Source of the DNA: Toxonevra muliebris
Taxonomy: Eukaryota > Arthropoda > Insecta > Diptera > Pallopteridae
Length of the DNA: 64,000 bases
Direction of reading: 5' to 3'
Assembly: GCA_963691655.1 (NCBI GenBank)
Contig: OY829326.1
Span: forward strand, 140,386,998 to 140,450,997
Shown here: one piece after another, positions 10,804 to 21,980 of the stretch
Numbering within the stretch: the stretch's first letter is position 1
Layout of the letters: each line of letters starts with the position of its first letter
Translations under genes and position numbers: made by a program
The notes under the pieces: generated by a model
Told to the model about the DNA's origin: nothing
The model's database searches: none
Seen by the model: the letters and a program-made list of their open reading frames with translations, nothing else

Positions 10804-13800
10804 AATAATAGTGAGATTGAGAGATTCAATAAATAATGAGTAAGTTTTACTACTTAATATCATATAAATTTATTAATAACGTTAGCAAATAAAGAAAACT
10901 TGAAAGCAAAGCATTTTGTTGGAGTCACTGCGGCGCATATCGTCATCGCGATTAACTCTTCTACTTCGATGAATATTTACATTAAAATTATTTTGGCATA
11001 AATATTGAATTTCTTTTTCAACTGTTTTACAACATTTGATTTTGTATGTGTGTTTTGTTTTTTATAAAAAAGGGTGAGTATAACTTTTGTGTGTAATTAA
11101 CAACAGGCTATAATGGGAAAATATTTACAAGTTCATTTGAAAATCGTTTAGTTAATATTTGAATTGGAAAAAAATTAATATGTACATACGAAAATGAAAA
11201 ATTCTTTATTATACCTTGCCTAAATTTCCCAACTGCAGCTAAAGTATTTGAATGACACAAATTAAAAATTATAATTATACTTCATGTGAGTTTTTTTTCT
11301 TTTTTTTTTTTTTTTTGTGGATTATCTGTGTTTGGATATATTTTCTGCATAAGTTTTTCGTTGTATTTAATTAATGAAGAGATTTGAAATTTAATCTTAA
11401 TTTTTTAAAATTTCTTGAAGTTTATTTTGTTAACTTTTGGTGCTGTTTTCGTTTGAGTGTTTATTGAAATGTGGTTTCCCATATTATTTTTACAGTGTCT
11501 TTTAGTATAGAAATTGAGGTCCTCAAGTAATATATGTAGATTAATAGAAAGATAGTTTTAAAATTGCAATGATTCAAATTATTACACGAACAAAGTAGGG
11601 GGAGGGAATTCTCTGTGTTTAGCATATGTCATTGCACGGTGCAGGAATAGTAAAACTTTACAATTCGTGCAAGAGCATATGCTATATGCTAGATATAGAG
11701 AATCCTCCTTGTGTGATTGAATGCGATTTATAAGAGAAATTAACCCTCTAACGGTGAAGGCGGCCTCAGGACAGCTATCCTTTAAAATCAAAATACGCTA
11801 ACGTCGAAAGTTTTTTTTTTTACTTCAGCAATATTGCCCTCTATTAATCACTATTTTTACAATGTTTACAATGTTCAAAAAAATTGAGACTGAAATTTTA
11901 AAATCCATTAAGAGCAGATGAAAGTTCTACGTTAACATAAAACGGCGACATGGAATGAATTCTGTGTTAACTCGACGGATACATAGAAAATCTATAGATT
12001 ACAGATGATATCTACAGATGATCCGGTATACAAAATGGAACTAATTCTAAATACGTATGAGTCCATTACAAAAACCGTTCTGATTGAAATTCGTGAGCCC
12101 TTTTTTTTTTAAAAAAAGGGGTGAACGTGATGAAATGATCAAAAGGATAATGTAGCTATTATGATTAGCGGAAAGCTTTTAGTCAATCTTCACTAAGGAG
12201 GTTTAAAAGGTTTTTCGCTTATTTTGATCATAAGTACGGCAGAATGGCAAAACTAACTCGGAATTGATAGTGACAGCCAAAAACTGGCCCAAAATCTGTG
12301 AGAAGCAAAGTGAAAACAAAGGCATGAAACACGTGGGAATACGGCGCTCTCTAAGTCTCGTAAAGAGTCAAATAACAGTATATGAAATTGGCTTCATTTA
12401 TAATATTTATCAATTTTTTTATTAACAGATCTCTAATAAATGCAGAACACATTAAAACCTCTGCGACAAGCAAAACCTCTGACAAATAGCCAGGGAAGAG
12501 ACCAGCGGGAGTAACTAGAAAAACATACGAAGAGTTGTTACGCAATAGCTGCCAACTGGGTACAGATTGTGCAAGCACTAGAGGCTTTTGAAGTGTCAGT
12601 TACCATTGGTATTTTCGACGGATTATAGAGAACCATTACAGCGACCGAGGGCTACTGTATGACAACGAGGATGGGTTTTCGCTATAAATGGCGAGGCATC
12701 GCAATGCTCCGCATCAGGTCTCACGTTATGTAACGTCCAGAGTTATTGAAGCTCCGTATCTTGGCGGAGCCATTAATAGTCGACTACAGAGACAGCATCA
12801 GTGGTTGATAGTGGTGGCCAATGGGCTGGAAGACCTGAAACTTTTACGTAGGTATCGACACTATAGCTAGGATATCCGGCTAACTCAACGCCACATTGCT
12901 AGAATAGGACATGCGGAAAATGACGGCCATGTTTATTAGCACACAGCTAAAGTGTAATGAGCTTGGAGCACTAAATAAGGCCGCAGTCATCCCTGAAGTA
13001 CCTGAGTGTGTGGATATATATCTACATAGGCTGCTACTTAAGTTTTGGTTTGAGACATGGCAACACCAGTATAGAAACGTCAAATCAGACATCAGCACCG
13101 TTTTAATGGTATACGCTCTCAGAAAGTTTTGTCATACGACTTCTTGAATTTTCTTTGGAACAATCGATACGAGCCTTTTTTTTTATTATGTTCAAATTAT
13201 ACGGTATCGAACGCCTATAAATAGTATATTTTTGTTAAAAGGTTATGGTAATACTAGCTAACGCTACGCTCAACGCTCCAATTTAAAAATTACTATACAA
13301 TTTAAGAATACAAATCGAAAGTTGCAGTAAAAATGAGGACAATTCGTGAAATAAACCCTCGTCTCATCATGTTTAACTGAATTATTAAGAAACATGGCAA
13401 TCTGTACTATTACATCATGCAGCTGTTGAGCATGATGGATCTCTGCAATACCTGCACCGGTTTAAAATTGGTAACAATTCATACAGTTCGGCATGTCCGA
13501 AAGAGTTTTAAAGCGCGAGACGAACGCTCTTGTACTTTTCGGTTTTACGGGGGGATTGAGGTGAGGTTGGTCCTCGGACAAATACCCTGGTACCCAGGAA
13601 GCTAGATGTTGGGCGAAGGTTTGCAGGGTAGCAGCAAAAATTATGAAGTAACTTCACATTGATGAAGAAAAACAAAAAGGGGTACGACAATTGTAGGCTG
13701 TTTACTTAGCCAAATAATGAGTTGCAACGATCTCACTAGAATAGGAAGGACAAGCGCGACTTAGACTGACAAAGTAACAAATGTTTTGAATGATAATGCT

Positions 13801-14857
13801 GCTGTCGGCCTTCTTGATTAGTAACTGCGAGAACTGTCCTGAGAAGAAGATATTCTATGGATGAAAACCCCACACGAACTTAAGGCTGCCATAAACCGAA
13901 TTTTCTATAACGGATTACCGATTGAGTTTTAAGCCTTTTGGCATAACCTCTAACAGATCCAGGCAATCCAGGAACGACTGCTCGTTAGTCCGAAGTTTAT
14001 TTCCCATCTTTGATAAAAAAAAAGAACCAAGTGTCTCCTTCTTCTGGCAAAAAAACAATTGAAATACTCACAGGCTTTTGTACAATTGGCATAATGGTCT
14101 CTATTGTAAACGCTACGAAAATGAAAAAGAAATTTGACTGTGGTTTTTAGGCGATAGACAGTCCGGAGAAATGAAAATTCTGTCGGAGACTCCACCAATG
14201 AACGTGATAGGGCTCATCAAGAGTAACGAGCGGCTCAAGATGAGCACAGAGTGAATTTCACCAAGATACCAATTATCTGCCCCGTGGATTCTCAGACTTA
14301 TTGAGCACTTCTTTTTAACCTAACCTAGAAAAGAGTTTCTTGGCCAATGAAATAAAAATTTATCAAAAATTATTTTAAACTATGCTGCTATATTGTATTG
14401 AAGCATGGACATTAAAACAAGTTTAAACTCTAAAACTGTTCGGTTGACCACTGCCCACCGACACTCAACAGGGTGGTAGAATTTATTTCCAAGGGATCAA
14501 GAATATGCGTGAAACATTCAATTTGGGAGAAGACCGAAATTTATTATGCAATTTGTTTTGGTATATCTAAAAAAGAACTAGAAAGCACCGCCCCTTATTC
14601 CTACAACACTTATCGCCTCACAAAGAATTCATTGATTTCCATGTGACGTTGCTATTCAATAATAAATATTATTTCAACCAGGACAATAATTGCTCGAATT
14701 GCAAAGGTGCACAATATACACATATAACTGTAAATTCATTAATAAATTTTGTTTAATTGCTGGCAAATCAGACCAAAGTCAAATGTTTTCAATTTGAATC
14801 ATTGCTTCTTCATTTCAATAACAACAATAACAATCGCAATTGTATTAATTAACTTAC
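10774..14857 (-). other. Intron of Ca-alpha1T within the I-II linker
   Basis: A 4.1-kb intron. The part next to the 3' splice site (10774-10810) holds a TAC trinucleotide array. From about 12600 to 14330 base composition is more even and short open stretches occur on both strands, which suggests fossil mobile DNA, but I recognise no conserved domain. An (AACCT)n-like tail at 14318-14330 resembles the SINE 3' end. The remainder is AT-rich and featureless. Confidence 0.75.
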
Positions 14858-15551
14858 AATTAATTGTTCCGAGTCAACAGTTGGAGGAAATTTCAATAAG
14901 ATCGTCTTTTGCTGTTGTGGCTGCTGTTGCTGTTGTGGCTGCTGTTGAGGATATTGCTTGCTTGTTAGCGTTGGTTGTTGTTGTTGCTGATTTTGCTGTT
15001 GTTCACCATTTTCAGATTTTAAATGATTTGCAGATTTCTTTAAATTCGAATTACGTACAGTTGTAATGGCATTTTCCAATGATTGCTCAGAATTTTCTGA
15101 TGACGAATGATGTTGTTGTGGTTGCTGCGTTGATAAGCCACCATGTTGATGATGATGATTTCCAGTGACACCATTGTTATTGTTGCTACCATTTATTAAT
15201 GTTGTCATAGCGTTTGGTGTCATTGTTGTTTGTGTTGTTGTTGACATTCCTCGTTGCTGTTGCTGTTGTTGTTGTTGCTGAAGTGATGCCATTGGCATTG
15301 CTGATGATGATGGTTGCTGTTGGTGCTGTGATTGCTGTTGTTGTTGTTGTTGTTGATGATTATTGTTGCTGCTGACATTATTATTTGAATTTAATGGCAC
15401 CATCACTGTAATCATTTGATCCTGTATGCTTGATGGTTTCCGATTGCTATATTTGGGACACTTTGGATGATGACACTTAATGCGCGATGGTGAGAATGTT
15501 AAATTGTCAGCATTAGGTAGAAGACCCTCCTTGCGTTGCTGACGTTGATAC
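14858..15551 (-). CDS. Ca-alpha1T: T-type calcium channel, glutamine-rich I-II linker exon
   Basis: This 694-nt exon encodes 231 codons of the cytoplasmic linker between domains I and II. It opens with YQRQQRKEGLLPNADN, then a short Cys/His motif (CHHPKC), and then long Gln, Asn and Ser tracts with scattered conserved-looking pieces such as ENSEQSLENAITTVRNSNLK and ILLKFPPTVDSEQLI. It ends at ATTAATT/GTAAGT on a codon boundary. The acceptor is an ACAAAAAG with no nearby pyrimidine tract; no AG lies in the 203 nt above it, and a CTAAT branch-point motif followed by a pyrimidine tract sits about 190 nt upstream. The CAG/CAA tracts are low complexity and probably vary in length among strains. 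Linker length and sequence are known to vary widely among Cav3 channels, so the function of the repeats is unknown. Confidence 0.9.
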
Positions 15552-15553
15552 CT

Positions 15554-15756
15554 TTTTGTTTGTATGTTGATGTTGATGTTGATGTTGGTGATGATGTTGA
15601 TGTTTTGGGTTGTTCATTCGTTCGTTTGCAGTGGATTTGTTGTGATGATATTGTGATTTTTTGGTTACGAAATTGAAAATGATGTTGGATGCGTTTGGTG
15701 TTTGTTGATGTGAAAGGAGCAAGAGAACAAAGCAAATATTAGTCATTTTCGGTCAT
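15554..15756 (-). promoter_or_regulatory. AG-exclusion zone with distant branch point
   Basis: On the minus strand the acceptor AG occupies 15553-15552. Upstream of it there is no AG dinucleotide for 203 nt. The proximal 100 nt is an AC-rich (CAT CAA)n-like stretch with no pyrimidine tract. The distal end holds GACTAAT (branch-point-like, adenosine near 15739) followed directly by TTTGCTTTGTTCTCTTGCTC. The layout is what a distant-branch-point acceptor looks like, with the spliceosome scanning to the first AG. Confidence 0.65.
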
Positions 15757-15822
15757 CTGGTATGCAAGTGGCTATATTTTCATTAGACAACAAATACTCA
15801 AATGCATATACAAATATATATA

Positions 15823-16448
15823 TTAAGGTGCCTCAAATCTCATAAAAAAAAGTTGTTGCTATCCCCACCTAAAAATTAACCTTAGTTTATCTTACGATAA
15901 TTTCCAAAATAATACGATTCTAGCAACAAGCTGTTGGGTGCCGTGTTTTGTATGGATCATTTTTTCGTTAGGCTCCTTTGGACCAAATGAAAGATCGTAA
16001 AAAATAGAAATGCAAAATTAATTTAGTTTTGCACTAAAATATTTGAGAAATCTTTGATTTCAGATAATAATTTTTTTAATGCCTTTTGATTTTCATGAAA
16101 ATTGAGAAAATTTCACCATTTTTTATCCAATCTTCGCCTTCATGACAGTTTTAGAAACTTATTGACTGCTACTCTTCACTTCGATGGATAATTTTGTGAG
16201 GTCTATACAATATTAACCCGTTAATGCCCACTAGTCTTATATTCTAAATGGGTTTGATGCAAAACTTAATAGTTTTTGAATTAATATTATTTATGACCTG
16301 TTATTTATGCCAAAATTCAACGATTGGGATAAGTTTTACCATAAAACTACGACAGTGTAGTCGAAATATTTTGGGAATCTTCATAAAATAAATCAATATT
16401 CATTTAGGAAAGCATGGCACCAGCTATTTTTTTCATGAGGCACCTTAA
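15823..16448. mobile_element. 626-bp non-autonomous TIR element (MITE-like), TA flanks
   Basis: The left end reads TTAAGGTGCCTCA and the right end is its exact inverse, TGAGGCACCTTAA, each next to TA (15821-15822 and 16449-16450). Inverted identity extends to 13-15 bp. No transposase is recognisable inside. A TA target duplication would suit a Tc1/mariner-mobilised element, but the superfamily is inferred only from that. Confidence 0.75.
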
Positions 16449-18329
16449 TATACATATATACATACATATTTACTTAAATGATAAATGAGAGTGCAATTTA
16501 TAATTTCGCGCATACAAAATTTTCGAATTTATATTTAATGATCGAAATGCTTTTGATTTTAAGCTATTTTTTACTATTTCTAGATTCGTATGACTAACTA
16601 ACAATTGTAGCAAATGCGGGGAAAATTATATTTTGTTATATACAAGGTAGATTGAGATTTCTGAAATTAATAATTATTTCACTATTCGCATTATTTTATA
16701 AGTGACTTGCTTCACTTGTTCATATCCAACAAAACTAGTTTTGAGAAGTAGTTACTTTTAAAAGGCAATTTGCTTTCTATTAAGCAGGTTTTGAATGCAG
16801 GAAAATTAGCGTTTATGATTAAATTTGTGCAAAGTTTTCAAAAATCTTGTCAATTCCGAAATAATTCACTAGCATTGAAAAAGACTGGAAACAAGGGTAA
16901 GAAAAGGTTGGAAAAGTGGTTGAGTGCTATGAGGAATCTAAACGAATATCAAGAAAAAAATTGAAAATTAAATTGGTTTGTTCCATTTTGAAATTCTGAA
17001 AATTCTTTAAAAGATTAAAAAGTTCTTTTGTGACCTAGCATTTTTGACAAGTATATGGTTCTTTATATATATACTTAGATACCGCAATAAACATTCATCA
17101 TCAAAAATCTTGGAATCACACATGGTTGAATCCAATTAAGAAAGTAACCGATGAATTTTTTGTGTTATTAGTAGTTAACAGGGTAAATTTCTTCATAATA
17201 AATAATATTGACCACTTTGAATTTAGATCCTTGTGTTTTTAATCAGACAAAGAAGTTGATAAGAAATCTTTTTGTGTTTTTACGGATTAGTTTTTTAAAA
17301 TAAATTGCACTCAGGTGTTTGTGACTTTCATCCGAATAACTTTTAATAAGAGTTATTTTTTTTTGAAGATTATGAGATAAATAATTTTGCGAAAATTCAA
17401 AGTTTTACCTTGCAACTGATAATTATTTCTTCAAAAATATGGACCTGGGTGATTTTGACTGTCAGCGAGCTCTGTATGGTTGACCATACGCCCCGTTTTT
17501 TTTAGAGGACAGTCCTCGTTTTTGCTATAGTGTCCTCTGAGCGTTTTTTTTAAGAGAACAATATAGACAAAAACCGTTCAAAAATCAAGTTAGGGTAAAG
17601 CTCCACAATAGTAAAGACTTTTAAGTACAATATAGAGGTGGAATACTCCTGAAATAAGTTAAATTCAATTCCGGTCTTTAGTTTTGCATCTAAGGTGATT
17701 TGAATGTTCAAGGAACCAAAATAAAATTGCTTGCAAAATATTATTCACGGAACATATTAACCCTTTCACTCTCTTTATTATGGTATTTTTGTGAATAAAA
17801 AACAAAACGACCCATAAGCGAGGGAAGTTAAAGGGTTATCGTGTTCTAGATAAACATTCTACAGACATTTTCACTATAAGTTATGGTAGAATCTGACAAA
17901 AACAGATAGACGTCTGATATTATTATTGTTGTAATGATGAATAATGCAAAGCGAATAACTTCATTTTATACAATTTTTATTTTGAATAGAAAGGATTCTC
18001 AGACAAAAACTAAAAAATGGTAAATTTTAATCACGACACGTATAATTTATTTTTTTAGACCTCAACCAGAATTCTCTTTCAGAACCGCAAAATATCGTTC
18101 TTACAGTCTTTCCAACAAGAGCGTGTTCGGCTTAATTGTACGAATAAGTTTAAGTATCAAGTTGAACTTTATTTTCAAAATCCAACATTTCATTGCTCAC
18201 ATCCAAGGGAATCCGAAATGTCCTAGAGAGGTGTTGCAAATACCTTAAGAAGTTGAAGGCATTCGTAAAGAAATGGAACCAGCTTTTTTTAAGATATCAG
18301 AATGTTTACGACTTACCAAATTATTGTGC

Positions 18330-19060
18330 TTCTAGAGGAACATCACAACAACAGGATTCGATGATAGCATGAGTTTTTAATGCCAATTCTACCATTACAC
18401 TTGAAGCAGCCCAACAAAAATTGGCGCTGAAGGTCATTAATATATCCCTTAGTACAATCCAAAGTCATTTAAGTGAATTCCAAATTGAATTCTGAGCTAC
18501 CATAACCAAACCCTTACTGACGGCAAAACAAACAAAAAAAATGTCAGGTGTCATAAAACGAGCCTTGTCCATTAAGGGCTGTAAAACAGTTCTGAGATAA
18601 GTTAAGCATCTAGGAAAAGCTAATGTTTGGGGATGCTTTTTAAAACAGAGTTTCGACAGGATAATTATGTTTACGAGAAATTTGGATATCCAGTACATGA
18701 ACCATTTATACCAACCTAGATTCTTGTCTTCTGCCAATAACTCGTTTGGGAAAGGAAATCGAAATTGAGTGCTTTAAGAGCGCAGAACCCTAAAAATCAA
18801 AGTCACTTGTTCCGTAAGTGAAAATAAGAAAAAATTACAAGAATTTTGGAATGCGCCTCTCAATCTCCAGATGCTAACCACATTGAAAATTTTTTAGCAA
18901 CTATTAAGCCTGAGATGAGCAGAAAAAATGCTAAGAGCATTGCCTAATTGAAACCACAGCTTAAGTCAAAATGGCAGAGTTCACCGCAATAGTCTGCCGA
19001 AAAGCTGGAATTGATATATCAATACAGTATCCAGTTACCACAATTTTGAGTAATTTCGTG
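18330..19060 (+). pseudogene. Degenerate Tc1-like transposase
   Basis: Plus-strand frames, interrupted by several stops and shifts, show a Tc1 transposase in order: a helix-turn-helix-like part (INISLSTIQSHLSEF), then KPLLTAKQ, a VWGCF motif near 18630 followed by FDRIIMF, a piece reading ASQSPDANHIENFLATIKPE near 18855-18910 (the SPDxNPIEN block of Tc1 with the third catalytic region), and SKWQSSPQ and AEKLELI at the C-terminus. No terminal repeats were recognised. A dead copy. Confidence 0.75.
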
Positions 19061-19094
19061 GTAACGCGAAAAAAAAATATTTAAAAATAAATAT

Positions 19095-19585
19095 TGGACA
19101 AAAAAATATTTAAAAATAATGTGAGATTTGTGATAGTTTCCCAATATCAACAATCTATTTAAGTGAAAATACTGTAAAGTAAATGAGAATTACACAGACA
19201 GTTATTTTCACTGAATAGTATTATTGAAAGGAACTACCACTACCGTTATATGCACTTTTTGCCATACTTCTTTGACACTTGTATTATATATTGGTCAGAT
19301 TTTCTGACATCTAATATGAACAGTGCCTGTTTATCATAAGAAAAAACTTTTATTGAAATTTTTTATATACTTAGAAGCAGGCCTTAGAAACAGGTTCCTC
19401 ACTAATGAGGAACCGTAGCTGGTTCCAAAACGATCGTCTGATCTGCTAGTTCTATGAACTTTTTAGTTTTCTTCTGGCATCATTGTTCATTCAAAGCCTA
19501 ATAATTTTAATAATCATGTAATTAGCAATGTGAACTTGGAAGAAATTTGCAAAAAAATTTTCCAAATTAAAAGTATTAATAATGA
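19095..19585 (+). repeat. Foldback repeat family, copy A
   Basis: The unique middle (ACACAGACAGTTATTTTCACTG through TTGGTCAGATTTTCTGACATC) is shared with 31460-31620 (same orientation) and 55640-55790 (inverted). The right arm contains a small hairpin (GGAACCGTAGCTGGTTCC), ACGATCGTCTGATCTGC, then GGCATCATTGTTCATTC and AAAGCCTAATAATTTTAAT, ending in AGCAATGTGAAC and GGAAGAAATTTGC. The left arm is missing or replaced in this copy. Confidence 0.75.
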
Positions 19586-19754
19586 GGGACATTTTTTTGA
19601 TTGGGTTATTTTTTGAAGGACTTAGGCCGTACACGCTCTTGTTGAAAATACTGTATGTTACTCTTATGAAATAGACTTCCGAAGAGGATAGGTTGCTTAA
19701 ATTTTAGGTTATTTTAAAGTCGATTCATTTTTCTTGAAGTTGGCAAAACAGCCA

Positions 19755-20041
19755 GACGACCTCGATAGTCTAGTGGGGGGTGCACTAGACTTTCATCCTA
19801 GAGGTTCGGGTTTGATTCCCGTCTTCGTCTGGTGGTTGATTTTCATAAGATTGTTATATTCACTATCAATATGAAGTATATGAGAATTATAAGAAATTGG
19901 TAATGGCAAAACCAAAAAGCCGTTTAAAAAATTGCCACACCGTCTTTCGGAATCGGTGTTAAACTGTAGGTCCAACTATGTGGCAACACAATAGGCCTAA
20001 GCGTGTCTCTTGACAGCCACTGCAACCAAACCTAACCTAAT
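19755..20041 (+). mobile_element. tRNA-derived SINE family 1, full-length copy 1
   Basis: The 5' 70 bp looks like a tRNA: an A box TAGTCTAGTGG (19766-19776), a region GACTTTCATCC that would hold a TTC anticodon, and a B box GGTTTGATTCC (19809-19819). It is closest, from memory, to tRNA-Glu. The body continues with TGGTGGTTGATTTTCATAAG, ATGAGAATTATAAGAA, CGGAATCGG, and ends in CAACCAAACCTAACCTAA. Overall identity with 43159-43467 is high. I found no clear target duplication. It is not a functional tRNA gene because the acceptor stem does not pair and the body is fused to it. Confidence 0.85.
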
Positions 20042-20046
20042 CTAGA

Positions 20047-20165
20047 GGTTTCCCATTGATAGCCAAGAGGTGGTGGTATAAAAAAATAAGTATTTTCTAT
20101 TTTTGATTCCTGATTATGCCGTGAATAGAATCTGAGCACCAGACAGCTCAGCACACTAATCACTA
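20047..20165 (-). mobile_element. SINE-like repeat, family 2, copy 2
   Basis: Colinear with 3532-3650 (AAGAGGTGGTGG, T-rich middle, TTATGCCG, CTGAGCACC). On the minus strand the 5' part reads TAGTGATTAGTGTGC followed about 20 bp later by GCTCAGATTCTATTC, which has the spacing of A- and B-box remnants. It lies immediately 3' of SINE family 1 copy 1. Both copies are diverged. Confidence 0.45.
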
Positions 20166-21738
20166 TAGATTTTTACTGAGTATATTGTTAAGCTTTTCAA
20201 AGCAATGGAATCAGTAGTTTCTTATACAAACACAGAGTAAAGCTAGACATATGTCTCCTAAATCGCAAGGAGATCATGGGAATAGCTCATATTTATATCT
20301 TGCAGTTGCAATTTATTTCGTTAAGATCTATTCTTAAAAACCAATATAAATTTCCCAAACATTTGCTTCATAGTTATTATAATTAAGATGGCCGAATTTA
20401 ATTTAAGTGATTTGCAAGCAAACTAAGCTATCTACTAAACAAGTTCTTTAAACAAATTAAAATTATGTATTACTATTTAAAAAGTACATGCAAAATTATA
20501 GAAAATAATGTAAAAAATTAAATAAATTAATAAAAAAAAAATTACAAATAAAAATGGGACTATTGACTGCTTCATTTTCAAAACCAGATAAATTGTAAAG
20601 AAATTTTTGAAATGGCGCAAATTTGAATCTATGCAGATATTAAGTAGTTTAGTAATAATTTTGAATACTTATAACTTATAAGATTTTGAAAATTGAATCC
20701 GTCAATTATGACTGCAACTAAAGTGGAATACATTAATTTTTGTTCATGTTTTTTTTTTTTTTTGTTGCTGTTAATTGTGGCATTCAAAACGTAGCAAAAA
20801 TACTCATGTAGTTGCACGATTTATGTTTTTATATTTTCTTAATATTTTTTAAATGTTCATAAATACTTTCTTTTTGTTTGGCTCAAAAGAAATCTAAAAC
20901 TATGCACGCTGGTACGATTTTTGTATGTACAAAGAGAGATGTGTCCAACATACGGCAAAGTGATGTTTTTATGGAAGAATACATTTTTTTTTTTGGTTGC
21001 ATAGTTTGCGGCGCATTAAAAAGTATTAAATATGGTTTTGTGGAATGGCTTAGACAAACACGTTTGTTAAGTGGGGAGAGAGAGAGAGAGATAAATAATA
21101 AAAGAGTATGGAAATAATTTATTTATTAGTGTGATTGTCGAGAAATAGAAGACTATGAGTAAGAAAGAATTAGAGTAAAAAGAGTAGAAAGTAAGTAGAA
21201 AGTAAGAAGAAAGTGAGCGATTGAAAAGGAAATAAAATAAAAATTTTATATATTATAAGTTTAGTTGTTATACTTTTAAGTGGAACTGTGAATACCTTTG
21301 GTTAAAAGCCTAAAACATATGCTATACTTATGTATTTAATACAAAATTGTACAAAAGTTCTGTTTTCTCTTAAATTTATCTACAATTTTTTATTTACATA
21401 AATATTTTTTTCTACCAATTAAATCTATGAGAAAACCGACTCAACAGTTTTTGTAAAAGCATACTTTTAGGCATTCTATAAAATGATTTATATGATTAAT
21501 ATTACTATTTATTACTTTTTATTTTAAGGTTAGTGTTTTGGTTTTTTACGTATTACGTTTTACGTGAATTTGTGGGAATTACATATACTCAAATTTAAAC
21601 ACGATTTCATTTGAACTGCAAAATCATATTCATATAAGTATGTAAGTAGGTATTTTATATATATATAAAGGAAACTCATTTGGGTGAACTCAAATCAAAT
21701 CAACTGAAATATAAAAATCAAAACTACATCCATCATAC

Positions 21739-21980
21739 TTATATAATCTGTACTTCTTTAACATTCGTCTTTTGAAGCGTCGCCACAGATGTGCTATATA
21801 TTTCACAATCTCTGCATAGCATGTTGCGGGTTCAGAATTATTTGTACTGGAGGCTAATGTTGAGGTTGAAGTGTAGCGTGCACGTTCCTGTCGCATACGT
21901 TCCATTTCCCGTTTTTTCGTTTCGGAGAATTGTGTTGCAATGACGACCAAACATAGGTTGATCATGAAAAATGAACCAAT
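21739..21980 (-). CDS. Ca-alpha1T: T-type calcium channel, domain I S6 and gating brake
   Basis: This exon encodes the inner half of S6 ([20 protein letters not shown]) and the proximal I-II linker. The order is S6, then a charged helix ([16 protein letters not shown]), a Ser/Thr-rich loop ([18 protein letters not shown]), and a second basic helix ([19 protein letters not shown]). This is the helix-loop-helix gating brake known from Cav3 channels, which stabilises the closed state. The acceptor is CTACTTTCAG. I place the donor at TATAA/GTATGA, so that the two leftover bases plus the first base of the next exon make Lys and the protein reads RLYKYQRQQRKEG. Intronic bases just past the donor happen to continue the open frame for 25 more codons. 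The donor is non-optimal, so its exact position is the least certain part. Confidence 0.93.

Larger units (their letters stand above)
15552..21738 (-). other. Intron of Ca-alpha1T between gating brake and Q-rich linker exons
   Basis: A 6.2-kb intron. It contains a long AG-free zone next to its acceptor (15554-15756), a TIR element (15823-16448), AT-rich filler, a Tc1 remnant (about 18330-19060), a foldback repeat copy (19095-19585), a full-length SINE (19755-20041) abutted by a second SINE-like fragment (20047-20165), and simple AT-rich or GA-rich DNA up to 21700. No other gene is supported. Confidence 0.8.

Noticed and set aside
12600..14300. Mixed-composition region with several open frames, considered as a retroelement or nested gene.
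   Set aside because: I could not find any conserved RT, integrase or transposase motif in any frame, so I assign no class.
14749..15066. A plus-strand open frame with Val/Ala-rich repeats opposite the Q-rich exon.
   Set aside because: It is the antisense reading of the CAG/CAA tracts in a channel exon whose frame and splice phases are supported on the minus strand.
15513..15746. Minus-strand open frames rich in His/Gln upstream of the 15551 exon.
   Set aside because: They read through the AC-rich intron next to the acceptor; the exon starts at 15551 in another frame and joins RLYK to YQRQQRKEG.
19755..19830. A possible tRNA-Glu gene at the SINE head.
   Set aside because: The acceptor stem does not pair, the sequence continues into a conserved non-tRNA body, and a second copy has the same fusion.
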